Position numbers and translations under genes: made by a program. From positions 13,493,497 through 13,557,496 of the forward strand of contig NC_091016.1 in NCBI RefSeq assembly GCF_041296385.1: a stretch of 64,000 nt of DNA. The letters run 5' to 3'. Numbering within the stretch: the first letter of the stretch is position 1; every line of letters begins with the position of its first letter. Positions 47,679 through 60,304 of this stretch are shown piece by piece. This DNA is from Aphelocoma coerulescens. Taxonomy: Eukaryota > Chordata > Aves > Passeriformes > Corvidae. Under the pieces are notes generated by a model, which was not told where the DNA came from, searched no databases, and saw only the letters and a list, made by a program, of their open reading frames with translations.

Positions 47679-50600
47679 TAGTTTTTGTTGGTTTTTTTTT
47701 TAAAGTTAGGCAGTTGCTCTGTCCCAGACAGACTTGAGCTGGCCATAAGGGCTGAACAACCTCTCACAACAACTCCTCAGCACCAGGATGGAGCATGGGC
47801 AGGCAGTGGGCAGGAGACTCTGCTTTGCATGGACACCCTGGTATCTGCCAAACACCCCTCCTATGGCTGAGGTCGAGCAGAGCTAGCAAAAAATTTACTC
47901 TTCCTCAATCCAGTTTTGCAACTGCTCTGCTCCAGGTTTGCCAAGCACCATGGCAGCAAGTGCTGGCAAACCTTTCTCAAAACAAAAGCTCCGTGGGGCT
48001 GGGTGAAGCTGAGAAGGGTCCTAAATTAATAAATGTAAAAGTAGAAGAAACCCACACCAGAGCAGTTACTTTAATGGAAATAAGCTGCTTGGTTTTGCCC
48101 TTGAAAGTTTATGGCGTTTAAAACAATTGTAAACATGTCAGTGTACATGGATACGGTTTCTATAGCAGCACAGCAACAGTTAAGGGCTTGCTCCCAAACA
48201 TACCCCAAAGGAAGCTAAAAATAGTGTGTCTGCTGGATCAAAATCTGTATACATATTCGGGAAGACATACAGAAACTAGGCGTTTGTGAGCCTCCATCGT
48301 TTTTTCCAATTTTTTCCCTTATTTCCTCCCCCCTTTCTGAAGGGACTGGCAGGAAGGTGCTGAGTTAAGCAGCAGAATGTGGGAAGGGGTGTTGCCGGTG
48401 CTGGCAATCCTGTCCCTAGTCCTTCCCAGCCAGTGCCAAGCCGGGAGGATGCCGTGTCCTCTCCCCACCCTGACACAAACAGACCTATCAGCCGGGGCTT
48501 GAAGAGATACCTCCTTCTCTCCCCCCCGCTCCGTCCTCGTGGTTGCCTGGTTGCAAGCAATGCCTGCACGTTCCTGCCGCTCTGCCGCTGCCTCTGCCGC
48601 AGCCTGGGAGCCAGCAGAGCCGCTGGTTTCCCCTGGCAGCACGGAGAGGTTCAGGGACACAGCAAACACCGTGTCCCCACTCCCTTCCTGCGCTGGGGCA
48701 GGGTGCAGAGAGGGTGCAATCCTGCCCATCCCTGCAGCAGGGTGGGAAGGGCAGTGGGTGTGGGATTTAGGACTTGGGGAAGTTTACTCCTGCCTCTCAA
48801 AATGCATTAAAACCAGCTCGGGAAGCTGGATGCTCTGCAAAGCGGGACCCTGCTGGGGCAGAAGTGCCTCCTTCGTCGGCCAGCCTGGCCTAGGCACCCG
48901 TGTCCATTCCTGGGGTGGCTTTTGCCCACCAGCCCTGTCACTGGCAGCATCTGCTCTGGCAACCCAAGGCTGCCTTTGAAGCAGAGGGAGCTTTGCTCTT
49001 GTGGTTTGGCAGCGGGAAAAAGGCCTTTCTGGAAAGGAGGGTGTGTGCTCCTCAAGAGGAGCATTCAGAAACACTCCTGCGGCTGCATGGGAAGGGTTTG
49101 CAGTGACAACATCCTTCGGAGTGAGAGTGCAAAAGTCCATTGTGTTCCTAAGAGACCATGTGATGCGTGTCACAGCAAAAGCCAAGATGTGCAGCAGAGA
49201 AACCAGCCAAAATATACAGCAGATACAGCACGTCAGAGCCAGCACTGAGAAATCTAGCTTGATGCTAAGCAAGGATTTTCAGGGTAGAGAGAAGCACTCA
49301 GGATATGCCATGGGCAATCTCCTTCCTAAAGAACAGGGTCTTAATATTACGCTTTATTTCCATGCACTTTCACACTCAGGAAAATGCCAGTTATAAATGC
49401 TGAACGAAGGAACACTGAAAATTCCTCAAAGTGAAACTGTCTCACGTGTCCCTTATTTTATCTTTTTTTTTTTTTAAATCAGTCCTCTCATGGCAAAGCA
49501 CCAAAGATATAATGGCATTTAAGTGTCCAACTACCCCACGGCAGTGGTGCCATACCCAGTGCATTGTTCATAAATGCAGCATCCCAGTGATCATTTCAGG
49601 AGGGATGCAGGCACAGAGAGCATAACTCACATCTCCTATCTTGAACAGCTCTACTCATGCTAAAGTGATTCTGCTTTTACAACATTAATGTTTTATGCTT
49701 TTTGTTTTTTCTTAATTATGAACAGGTGCCTTCCTGTGTTCTGAACACATGTTGCATGCCGCAGCAGTTAATGAGTGACTGGTCCCTGCTAATAAAATCT
49801 GCACAAGTGGATTTATTGTGGGCATTAGTTTGCAAAATAATCCCTTCATGAAGAAATGTTGTAGGGAAAGGCTTTGGGACTGTGGTCAGTATTGGGGAAA
49901 TGGCTTGCTAGCAGGTTGAAATCATCACCCTGTTCAGCTTTCTGGGGATGATAATTGTGATCTCTCACATAAGAGTGAGAAATGGCATTTAGCATTGCTG
50001 CAGCATATCTAACTACAGAGTAATAGCAACTCACCTCTCTCTCTGTTTTTATTCGGCAGAGCTCAAATTCCTCTGTTTTCACAAATGGCATCACTGAAAG
50101 TTTTGTCCGTGTTCCCTGAGCAGCATTCCTAGTAAAATGAGAATCAAGCTGGAAGCAGCACAACAAACCATCAGGAAGGAAACTGAAGCAGCTGCATCAC
50201 AACACCTAATTGCCTTTGTGATCTGTCTGGGATTTTGTGATTTTCCTACGTTTCATCCTGATTTAAGGCAAGCAAAGCACACTGCCAGCAAGGGCAGCGT
50301 GGCCACAACAAGGGCCTCAGAGCTGTGGGACAGGGTCCAGCTGCTCTCTGGCCGTGCAGCCCTGTGCTTTGAAGGATGGCTGTGGCACCACGTGTCCTCC
50401 TGCCTTTTGCTTTGCCCTTCCAGCTGTCCTATCCCCTGCCTTTAGGGTATGACTACCCTCAGTATGACCTGAATTGCTGTTTGTATGGGGACAGTGGGCA
50501 CTGGGGCAAAAACACCCCCAGGCTGAAGCCTGGTTATGGCACGAACTACTTGCTTATGCAACAGAAGATGTAGCAATGACACCATTCCCAACGCAAATGG

Positions 50601-53555
50601 GAAGCTGGTGCCATGGACTGGACTTCTTCACCTGGTCCTTCCCTGCATATTACCCCCACTCTCCAGTTTCACTCTGCCATTGCTCTCAGTGCCAAAGAGA
50701 AAAGCTCTCCCCATCCCAAGACACCCAGAGAAAGACCATACCTACGCTCAGCCAGGGTTAAACTGCAGATTTGGCTTCACTGTTGCATTCCCAGCCACCT
50801 CCATGCAGGCTATGCCAGAGGAGAGCCCAGACACACTGTCTCCCAGCTGATTTTACTCATGGGTTATTTAAAGCAGACATTGATAGCTCTGAAGTCGCAG
50901 CAGCTGAGCGTGGCCGCCAGTGGCTAATGAAGGTGAATGTCAGGAGTCATCATCAAAGTGATTAGTATAATTAAACTGAGCTATGAAATGCCAGTTCCAG
51001 CAGCAGAGAAGTCCCTCAGAGGTTTGCTTCACTGGACTGAAAATTAGGTGCTTCCTTTGACTCTCCTGATGCACTATCTGGTTTTCCTTTGGTTTTCCTT
51101 TGCATCAGCTCTCCTGTTCTGAGGCAGTTGCTGAGCACTACCCTTATGTTGGCAGCTGCTCGTGATGTGACCATGGACAAACTGCTGCTTTTTTTTTGTT
51201 GTGGTCCCACTGCCCAAGCTGTAGAACACAGATGAAAATAGTTAGCTGCTTACCTGACAACGTTGATGGGCAGATTAATTAATATTTCTCAAGTGCCCTG
51301 AAATTTGCCAAGTATTATTGCTACATAACAACTGTTGCTACGTAGGGAAAACTGCTGCCACCAGACTCAGGTGTGGACACCACACCTACATTTCCTGGCC
51401 TCACAGGGGTCAAAGCCCAGCTTTGCTACGAGTCTGCATCCAAAAAAATCCTCCTTTTGGCCTCTCTGATGCTTTGCTCATGTTGCTTCTGCAGATTTTG
51501 TCATTCCCTTCGGTTTGTCGGGCAGTACAAGACAACACCATTGGTTCCATCTGTGTATCCCATCCTAGAGCAACACAAGGGATGCCATCTGCCAAGGCCA
51601 GGGGTGGGCAGCAGCTGGTCTTGGCATGGCTGGGCTGCATCAGAGCAAGGCTCGCTCCCAGCGGGATTTGCTGGCATGTGGATGCCGGGTGGCCCTGGAG
51701 CAAGCACATCTTCCTGGGTGATCAGCTGTGCCCAGGAACAGTGTCAGCACCCAGTCCTGAGAAGCTGCTTGGCTCCAGCCACAGAGGCAGCGAAGCAAGG
51801 GCGGATCTGCCAAGCTCTGTGATACCACACCTTAGTGTCTGAGTGACTCACAAGGCGTTCCACGATCATTTCATTTCTCTTCCCCTTTTGCACAACTGGG
51901 GGATGAGGTTTTAGAAAACAACACATTTGCCCCTCTACTTTCTAGTTTTCCTGCTGGCAAAGCCTTGTTTCTGATAGCTGTGAACCTTGGCTTGGTGGGC
52001 ATCACATTGGTCACTCCCCCCAAGAAGCATGAGTGCTGCTGGCACTGAGGAAGAGGATGAGCTTGGGTTATACCAGTGGCTTTTGGGCCGTCATCAAGCC
52101 CCAAAGACAACACAAATATCAATAAATCAAGTGTGTCATGGGTGGCTTCCTGGTCCTGAATCCAGCTAACAATGTCCTACTGCTGTCAAAACCTGCTGCA
52201 GCCCCAGATGAGGTGTCCCCATCCAAAGAGCTGCCTCTGAGTGGTCTCCCACTCACACTACCTCCTAACCATGCCTGGTCAGTGCTTGAGTTCACCAGCC
52301 TGCTCCAAAATGGTGCTGAGACTCTGGAATGGGATATTTCATCGTCACAGACACAGCCAATATGTATTAGGGGCCATTCATCACCAAGCCATTAGAGGCC
52401 ATTTGGTGGTGGTGGGGTTCTGGCAAAGACCACCAGCAGTGGGTTGAATGGTGTTGAGTCTTCCTCAGGATGATGCTGGACCCAGTGGAGCCCCCAGAGT
52501 CGTGGCTGGTGGGCAGGCAGAGCTGAGCACTTGCTGGGAAGGTGGGATGCTGGCTCCTGCTAGCGAGCCTGTACTTTCACAGCTCTGATTCATTCTGCTC
52601 AGCAGGCTGCCATACCCCGAGCCTGCAGACACCTTCAGAACAGGGCTTTTTCCTCTACGATACCCCAGTGGTTTCCTTCAGGAGAGCCCAAGTGAAACCG
52701 AGGGGCTGAAGGAGGGAAATTTTCCCGGCTGAAAGACAAGATCATGCCAAATGAAGTTCAGTGACTGTAAATGCAAACTAAAGTGCATTGCCAGGAAATG
52801 TTTTGATCCCTTAGGTGAGAGCAAGGGGATTTGGTGTCAGTCTTATCAGTCCAGGAATGAAACACAGCTATGAATGGCTGAGCATTGACCACAAAACCCA
52901 GGTGCAGACCCCAGAGAAGAGGCAAACACAATGGGCACTGGCAGGTCCAGAAAAGAAAGATCAAGAGCTGCCATGTCCCACAGGACTCCTCAGTTGAATG
53001 GAGAAACTGAGAGATTTGAAATACAACCCTGGAAGCTCATTGACAAAAGCATCTGCAGCTGGTAGGAGCCTTTCAGTTCCTCTCCCAATGTTACCCATGT
53101 CACCAGTGGTGTCTGAGCCTCCCTTTGGGTGCTGCTGGAGCTGCCCAGAAAAGACCTGGTGAGTTCAGCCAGAGCCAGGACACTGTGGGACTCTCTGTAG
53201 GCATCTCACAACCCTCAGAATGAAGGGTTGAAGGTGGCTAGGCCAGCCCGGCCTCAGGGGGACTTTTAATCAGGTCCTGGCTGCAAATCTCCCTGGAGCA
53301 ATGATTAAACAAACCTTGTTTTGACAGAGCCCATGGTGGCCTCCTTCCCTTTAACTTCTTCCTTGGATTGAGAGACTTAAACCATCCAGAAAACACTGTA
53401 TTAATCATATTGTTGGAGTGAGAAAGCCAAAGAAAGAGTATTACTCTGTTACCATGCAGCCAGCTCATGTGGCTTAAATCATAGCTACAACAAGCAGACC
53501 TTCTGGCAGATGAGTTCTCAGGCAGAAAACAGAGGATTTCTTCCATGACATGCAG

Positions 53556-53628
53556 AGGGGGAGAAAAAACACACCAAAAAAAAGACAAAAAAAGACCCAA
53601 ACAAAAAAAAACAGACAAAAAAAAAAGA
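53556..53628. repeat. A-rich low-complexity tract
   Basis: Runs of A separated by single C or G, in patterns such as AAAAGACAAAAAAAGACCC. It does not sit at the end of a recognisable retroposed copy. Confidence 0.75.
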
Positions 53629-56600
53629 TAGCATTGGCTGCTTTACTAAATGCAGGCAAAAATATATATACATCTGTGGTTTTGTGTGCTTTCAAGGACT
53701 CAGAATTTGATTTGTTTCTTCAACCAACTCATGGGTAGACATCTTGGACTCAGGCACAGCACAGACTGGTCTCTAAGTGTTAAATTGATAAGGAGACAGT
53801 GGCTGTTCCTCTTGAAGGAGGGTATGAGATGGAAGGCTGAAACATCCGGATGGATATGGGTGCTGTGGGTGTCCCCACTGCTTGCCAGTCCTTTTAAAAT
53901 ATGGGTAAGGTACCACCTCAGCATGTCCCTGCCTCACACTCCAGTGCTGGCCCTAATGCTGATGATGTTCTGGGCCAAGCCCCTTCATTTTTCTCTGCCT
54001 CAGTTTCCTGATGTGTAAAAGGGGCTGGAGAGCTCACCTATAAACTGGACCCATCCTATGGGTGCTGAGAGCACTCACATGCTGAAGTTTATGTACTGAT
54101 TTTCTTACTACTTCACCCTCCAGCAGCTGTAGCGAGCGACGCGTGCGTGGCATTTTCCTTTCGCCTCATTAAAGGCATTTAAATATGCCTTGCTCAAGTA
54201 ACACCTGCCTCCTCCATTTTTTGGGCTGTGCTGTGGGTTGGTTGAGGGGGAGATGCTGCCATGTCCCTCTCCCTGGGAAAAGGCTTGATGTCCTTCCACA
54301 CGACATCTTCAGAGATCATGTTTTAGGGAAGAACAAAAGAAAGAGAAGACCGTGGGGAAAAGACTTTAATTTTGGGAGTGGATGTCTGGAAAAGCTGGGA
54401 TGGGTGTTTGCATGGTCCTTGGGAGGACAGCTGTGATGCTGAGCAGCAGCCAAGCACCTTCTCCTGCCTGAGCAACCCAAGAGATGCACCTGGGAGGTGC
54501 TGGTGGAGGTCTTGCTTACTGCACCAAGTAGGGCAGAGTTGGTGGAGAAATCACTGCAAATGCAGAACAAATTTTCCCTCCAGATCCACATTCAAGGACA
54601 AGCAGTGAAAAACATCCCAGAGCCCATGGGGTGCAATCCCATCCTCAGTGAAGTGACAGCAGGAGGCTTTATGTTCTGCTTAAGCCTCCTCTTTTGCAGT
54701 TGTATTCAAAGGGAGGTCATCTGAAAGATCTTCAGATTTTGTCCCACATCATTAATTAATTAATGCATGTCAGGGGGATTGACACATGTCCATCCAGGTG
54801 GCCAATTCCTGTGACACCTCCAGCAGCATCCTGACTAAACACTGTGCTGGTACCACAGCTCCATCCCTGCTTCCCTCCCTCCTTGCTGCTTTTCTGAAGT
54901 GCCCCTTGATTTTACAGCTCTGCAAATACACTTTGAGAGGGTAGATGTTTGCTTATTAACTTAAAGCAAATTACATTTCTAAGAACTGGTGGAAGAACAT
55001 AATTTAATCGGTGTATGCGATCGGCCTGATTGATTGTGGATGATTGCACAGCCACCCCTTTACTCTGCCTGAGTGCAGTGCAGGTGCAAGTGTGCACCAC
55101 TGGGCATGGAAAAGAAAGAACCACCTGCCAGGCTCAGGGTGCTTCAATTTTTCTACCATGATTTGATGTTTAGCCCCTGACGAACCCAAGGCTGAGTCTG
55201 TAACAAGCTGAAGGAGTTAGCACGCTCCTTTGGAAAAGCCCGACGACCTGATCAGGCGACGTCTGTGCTCCGGGTTACAGCATCATGTCTTGTGTTTGAC
55301 AGGCTCTTACCTCGTGTCCGTCAGAGCTAAATATTAATTTCCTCAACCCTTCCAAGAAGGAATTCAGCATTGACTTGTGATCTCAAATATTTTCATGCGA
55401 CTGACTAATGACTTAATCACAGCTCGTGGCACTGAGCCATGCTGATTACCCACGCAGGCAGAAATTGCAGCATGTCGTGGCACCAGCAGCTGCCCAGCAC
55501 CCTGTCATCATGCTCAGTCCCAGCAGCATCAATCCCCAAGGAAATTTGCTTGGGTGTAGGTTTGAATCCCTTGGAATCCTACGGGCTGGATGAGAAAGGT
55601 GATGCAAACTTCAGTTTTGTAACCCAGGGAGGCAGCCGGTTTAGAGAGGTGTGAGGAACCCCCATGGAGACACAGGTTCTCCCCCAGGAATGAGGGGCCT
55701 CTCCAAGGTTTTGGGGGACTTGGTGAAGTATTGTGGCAGGCTGAACTTGGCAGCCTGGGTCTGGAAAATGATCTGGGCATGGCCAGGAGATGCACTGAAG
55801 AGTTTTGGCCCAGCCATGGTGCTTTAGGGGACGCAGTGTTCAGCAGCGTGGCCCTGAGCCCAGCCAAGCCACTCTGTCTGGGGATCATTTTATTTAATAA
55901 TATAGGCAGGGGCAGTGAGGTGTGAATGAACTGTTGCTGTTGGGGCCATGTGCAGTGAAGAGCAGCACAGAAACCTGGCCAAGAGCCTTCACTGTTTCCT
56001 CGTTGCCACAGTGAGATCACAGGACGATACGTGCTCTGATGGGAACATTAGAGGGGACCATGTGTCACTTTATTTTGCATCTGACTCAGAGAGCCTGTTC
56101 GACACGAACACTGGAACAGCGTGTGGCTGTCAGAAAACAGAAAATAGTTGTTTAAATATCAAAGATGATTTCAGGGCTTCAATTCGCTGAGTTGCAGCTC
56201 CAAGTTTCAGTGCTGGGAGGGAAAAACCGGTGTGAAATGAGACGGATCAGCAAAGGTGATGCTCTACCTACCTACCCTCCCTTCTCCAGGGAATTATCCA
56301 TGGTGCTGGGTCACCTCAGGCCAGCTTGACTCCCCCAAAACATTGGGTGTTTTATGTTCCAGCTGCCTGCTGTCTCTCCATGTAGTGGTACAAGCTTATG
56401 GTACAAGGGTACATGGCAGGATCAGAGGGAAAAGCAGCCCCCAGGCTTCCTGCCAGCAAGGAGCTGAGTTCTGAGGCCCAGTTTTTAGCACCAGCTTCTC
56501 CAGACCTCTGGGCATGTCACAGAGGGCTGTAAGCCTTCAGTGGTGATTGCCCTTTTTCCATAGCAAGGGACATGTGTTAAATATAAGGAAATACCAAAAA

Positions 56601-58705
56601 CAGTCACCAAACTCAGCTGTTTCCTTTTTTTTTTTAAAGTAGGGAGAGAAAAGCTTTCTAAAAATTGTTTCTCCTACAAGAGGAATGCTTTGTAATGCTG
56701 ATTTGTCTCTTAAGCTTCCTCTGAAACGTCTTTGAGAAAGAAATGAACCCTGAGGCAGGATCAAGATGAAAAGGGAACCAGGAGCAGTGCTGAGCCAGGG
56801 GGTTTTGCAAAGGATAAATGCTTGCATGGATATAAGAAGGGATTGGGCCAATTCGTGAAACAGAAGTCCATCATGAAGGTGCTAATCTAGAGTTAAATAA
56901 AAGATGGTCAGCAACGGGACACAAGCCCTGGTCTGGCTGCAGGTGCTCTCCCAAGACAGGGCCAGGCTCAGCACTGGCATTGCTGGCACCTGGGGCTCAT
57001 CCTCAAGGCAGCTGGGACAAGGCTGCAGCAGGGATACTGGGATACTGGAAATCTCTCACCATCATTTCGCCTTATGCAGGAGGGTGCTATGGCCAGGCAA
57101 AATCAGGAAAGAGCCTCCCAAGGGTCAAAGTGATAATCCCATCAGATACTACAGAAGAGCACGGCGTGTGACAGCAACCCGGAGCAGCTCTTGGGAGCTG
57201 AAGGGGACCCCATTCAACACAGCAAGAGGGACTATTTGTTGTGGCAGGACAAAAAGGCTAGGGGCAAGGCTCTGTACTGTGAATGCCAAGCTCATCCTCT
57301 TCCCCCAGGCTTTCTTCAGCATGCTCTGTGTCTGCTTCTGCCAGCTGCACCTAATTCCTATATGGCTTAGTAAAGTGAGCATGGGATGGCAGCATGAGGC
57401 CTTCTGTAATCTGGTCTCAGTATGCCCCAGGCATAATATTCACCTCTCCACACCTCAGTTTCCCCTAGTAAATTGGATAATAATGAGATCTATTACCACT
57501 GTCATGTTACATCACATGTGTGGCAAGTGATTCACTACACGCAAAGCTCTGAGTGCGTCAGGCAGCACGCAGGGGTCAGGCAGCAGCCGCTCATTCCAGC
57601 ATGATGCCTGTCCGTGACTGCAGCGCTTTTCCACCTATCCCTTGCCTTCTTCCCCATCCCTTTTCCTTCAACTTTTGCCCACCATGTCTGGAAAGGAAGC
57701 TCCTGGTCACTGGGTTGAGACGTGACTTCCTTGCAGGCAGAACTCAGCAGGTTTTCTGTGCCAGAGTTGGAGCCAGGAGCTTCTCCACCACGCCTCTGCA
57801 GTGCTGTCACCTGCCACCCATCTGCCACGTGCCTGCACATGTGTTCCTTACTCCCTCAAGCCTGAGTCCCGTGGGAATGTCCAGCAGCTATGGGGAGATG
57901 CGGGGTACACTCCTGTTCAGGGGTGAGGGTCTGACTTGCACCGTAGCGAAGGGTGAGGGGATGCCGGTATCGGGAGCTCGGCAAAGAGGAGACTAAAGCA
58001 TGCCCCCATCAGAGGGCTGGAAACACCTGGGTTGGAAATATGGCAGGGAATAACAAGCTGCCGAGCACATAGGAAAAAGTTACAGCAAATCCAAAGGCAA
58101 ACCAATAAATGCTCCGAGGAGAGCTCAGTTTTAACACTGGGCTTTGTTCTCAGCAGCCACCAAAAGCCAGGGTGTGATGAATTTACCATCAGGACTATAT
58201 TTATCTCAGGTGTTTCAAAAGAATACTGCATTTGAGGAAAAAGCTATTTTTGGGTTGTGCAGGGTTATGCCAGAGATCAGGAGGGATGATCACCCAGACC
58301 CCTTTTGTTTATATAATCTGGGAGCTGTGAGTTATATCTCTTAATCTCTCCTTAAAAACCCCAGGGCCAGTGAAGCTCAGGTTAATGACAGGTAGAGTTT
58401 ACACAGCCTGGCACCACTAATATTTCTGACCCTGGATAATGCTTCAGCAGCTTACGGTGTGATGACTATGAAAGCATCTCCACTGACTTCATGTGTTGTG
58501 CTGGGGAAGGACCACATTGTTTTCTGAATGATGTGGTGATAAAAACTCCCATTTCCCTTAAAAAGTCTGTTTCTCACCATGTATAGGAAAAAAATATTTG
58601 AAGACCACATCAAGGCTGTGATTTCTCTTAAGCTATGGAAAACATAGAACAAAATCAATTAATATAGTCTTTCTTTATGTGGCTAGAAGGGTCTTTCAGT
58701 TGAAA

Positions 58706-58801
58706 TATATATATACATACACATACATATATGGGCATATACACATACACACATTTTTCTATACACCTGTATGTATGTACCCGTACACACACACGTGCAC
58801 A
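58706..58801. repeat. Mixed TA/CA (ATAC) dinucleotide microsatellite
   Basis: ATATATATACATACACATAC-type DNA with an impure centre and a final CACACACAC part. It lies exactly at the 3' end of the CR1 copy that follows on the - strand, so it may have grown from that element's terminal repeat. Confidence 0.8.
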
Positions 58802-58802
58802 C

Positions 58803-59412
58803 ATGGAATTGTGGAATTATAGAATGTCAAGGGGTTGGAAAGGACCTTAAAGATCCTCTTGTTCCAACACCCTGCCCTGGTCAGGGGCACCTTCCATTAG
58901 ACCGGGTGGCTCAAGGCCTTGTCCAACCTGGCTTTGAACACTGCCAGGGTTGGGGCATCCACAACCTCCCCATGCAACCTGTTCTGGTATCTCACCACTC
59001 TCACACTAAAAGAATTCTTCCTAATACCTTACCTAAATTTCCTCTCTTTCAGTTTGTACCCATTATTCTTTGTCCTATTGCTACAGCTTCTCTGTCTCCT
59101 CTGGAGGCTCCCCTTCAGACAGTGGAAGGTGGCGATGAGTTCTCCACTCAGTCTTCTCTTCTCTGGGCTGAACAGCCTCAACTTCCTCAGCCTGTCTTTG
59201 TGCGGGAGGTGCTCCAGTCCTCTTATCAGCTTCATGGCCCTTCTCTGGACTTGCTCCAACAGTCCCACGCCCTTCTTATGTTGGGGACACCACAACCGTG
59301 CGCAGTATTCCAGGTGGGGTCTCACAAGAGCAGAATAGAGGGGGAAAACCTGCTGGCCACGCTCCTTCCGAGGCAGCCCGGGGCTCAGGGGGCTTCCAGC
59401 GCTGGGCAGCAC
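58803..59412 (-). mobile_element. CR1 LINE, 3' part including the end of the reverse transcriptase frame
   Basis: On the - strand the frame 59412-59029 encodes the C-terminal part of the CR1 ORF2 reverse transcriptase. It contains blocks such as [33 protein letters not shown], and [13 protein letters not shown]. It is followed by the CR1 3' end, whose terminal repeat reads on the + strand as GTGGAATTATAGAATG at 58811. The frame stays open over 127 codons, so the copy is rather young, but it is 5' truncated and cannot encode a full enzyme. The 326-codon + strand frame 58771-59751 is antisense to it. Confidence 0.95.
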
Positions 59413-59439
59413 AGGAAGCGCAGGTCAGTGGATGCACAC

Positions 59440-60060
59440 ATACCTGCGCACCGGTGCGCACATGTGGGGGCACACGGGCTGAACTCAGCGCGGGGCGGGG
59501 GGGTACGGGACTACAACTCCCGCCATGCCCCGGGGCGGGGAGGGGGCGTGGCCCCGTTGGGCCCCGCCCCGCTGGTGTGGCGCGCGGTGAGGCGGGGCGG
59601 GGGGGCGGCGCGCGGCAGTCGGTGTGAGGGTGGCGGAGCCGGCGGCGTCCATCGGCTTCTTCTCCTCGCCGCTTCCCGGCAGCTGCTGCCGCTGCTCCCC
59701 GGCCTGTGGCTCGCAGCACCGGCCCGCCAGAGCCCTGCCGGCCGGAGGTGAGCGCTCTGAGGCTTCTTCCCTTGTCGTCCAGTCGGATCTATCGCCCTCC
59801 GTGCGGCCGTGAGGAGGCTGAGGCTGCCCCCTTCCCCCGCTCCCGGCCTGCCGGCGTGGGGTGCCTCTTCTGCCCGTTTCCTTCCTCCCTGGGGTGAGTA
59901 TCGCGCTTGTCGCGACAGAGCCCCATCCGCGCGCTGCTACTGAAGGGGTGGGGGGCCTGCCCGGGGCCTGCCCCCTTCCTTCCTTCCTTCCTCGGGCTCC
60001 TTCCTCCCCTCCCCGCCGCCCTGCGCGCTTTGTACTGCGCCTCGCAGGGCTCCCTTGTTG
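59440..60060 (+). promoter_or_regulatory. CpG-island promoter with GC boxes and a ZNF143/SBS-like site
   Basis: CpG is very dense from about 59440 to 60060, unlike the rest of the window. There is no TATA box. GC boxes (GGGGCGGGG or CCCCGCCCC types) lie at 59492-59500, 59532-59540 and 59561-59570, with a KLF-type GGGGGCGTGGCC at about 59543. The motif ACTACAACTCCCGCCATG at 59510 closely resembles the ZNF143/THAP11 site (ACTACAACTCCCAGCATG type), which is typical of housekeeping promoters. A start of transcription near 59600 is plausible. The + direction is inferred from the splice donors downstream. A divergent transcript is possible but not shown. Confidence 0.85.
59600..59747 (+). other. 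Probable noncoding first exon of a gene that continues past the window
   Basis: A strong donor, GGCCGGAG|GTGAGC, lies at 59747/59748 inside the CpG island, and a second, CTGGG|GTGAGTAT, at 59893/59894. No ATG occurs between about 59600 and either donor, so these would be 5' UTR exons with alternative donors. The start coordinate is an estimate. The gene cannot be named because no coding exon is in the window. Confidence 0.55.
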
Positions 60061-60274
60061 TGGTTGGTTCTAAAATAATTCTCCATTCTTATTTTTTTTT
60101 CCCCCGGGGGTTTGGGAAGTTTTTTGTCTTCTTTTTTTTTTTGTCTTTCTTTTTTAATCTTTTTTTCCTTCCCACCCGCCCGGAGTTGGCCCCGCTCTGG
60201 GGCTGGATGTGCTGGGGAAGCTCTTTGTCATGGAGCGGCTGCTGAGCCGTCTGCCCTCGGGAAAAACATCACTT

Positions 60275-60304
60275 AAAAAAAAAAAAAAAAAAAGGAAAAA
60301 AAAA
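60275..60304. repeat. Poly-A tract
   Basis: A19 at 60275-60293, then GG and more A. It is not linked to a recognisable retroposed copy. Confidence 0.85.

Larger units (their letters stand above)
45845..58705. other. Noncoding stretch with low-complexity tracts, no gene recognised
   Basis: No gene, RNA gene or transposon is supported. Notable pieces are an A16 run (47441-47456), a T-then-G tract (47636-47678), a moderately CpG-rich block with many CCGCTG units (48380-48700), an A-rich tract (53556-53628), and two unique AT-rich stretches (54950-55430, 56020-56200) discussed in the findings. Confidence 0.5.

Noticed and set aside
48380..48700. Moderately CpG-rich block that might be a second CpG island
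   Set aside because: CpG density is well below that at 59.5 kb and there are no GC boxes or splice donors. Mostly CTG/CCG-rich low complexity.
58771..59751. 326-codon open frame on the + strand, the longest in the window
   Set aside because: Its first two thirds are antisense to a CR1 reverse transcriptase frame and the rest lies in the CpG island. Open length is explained by these.
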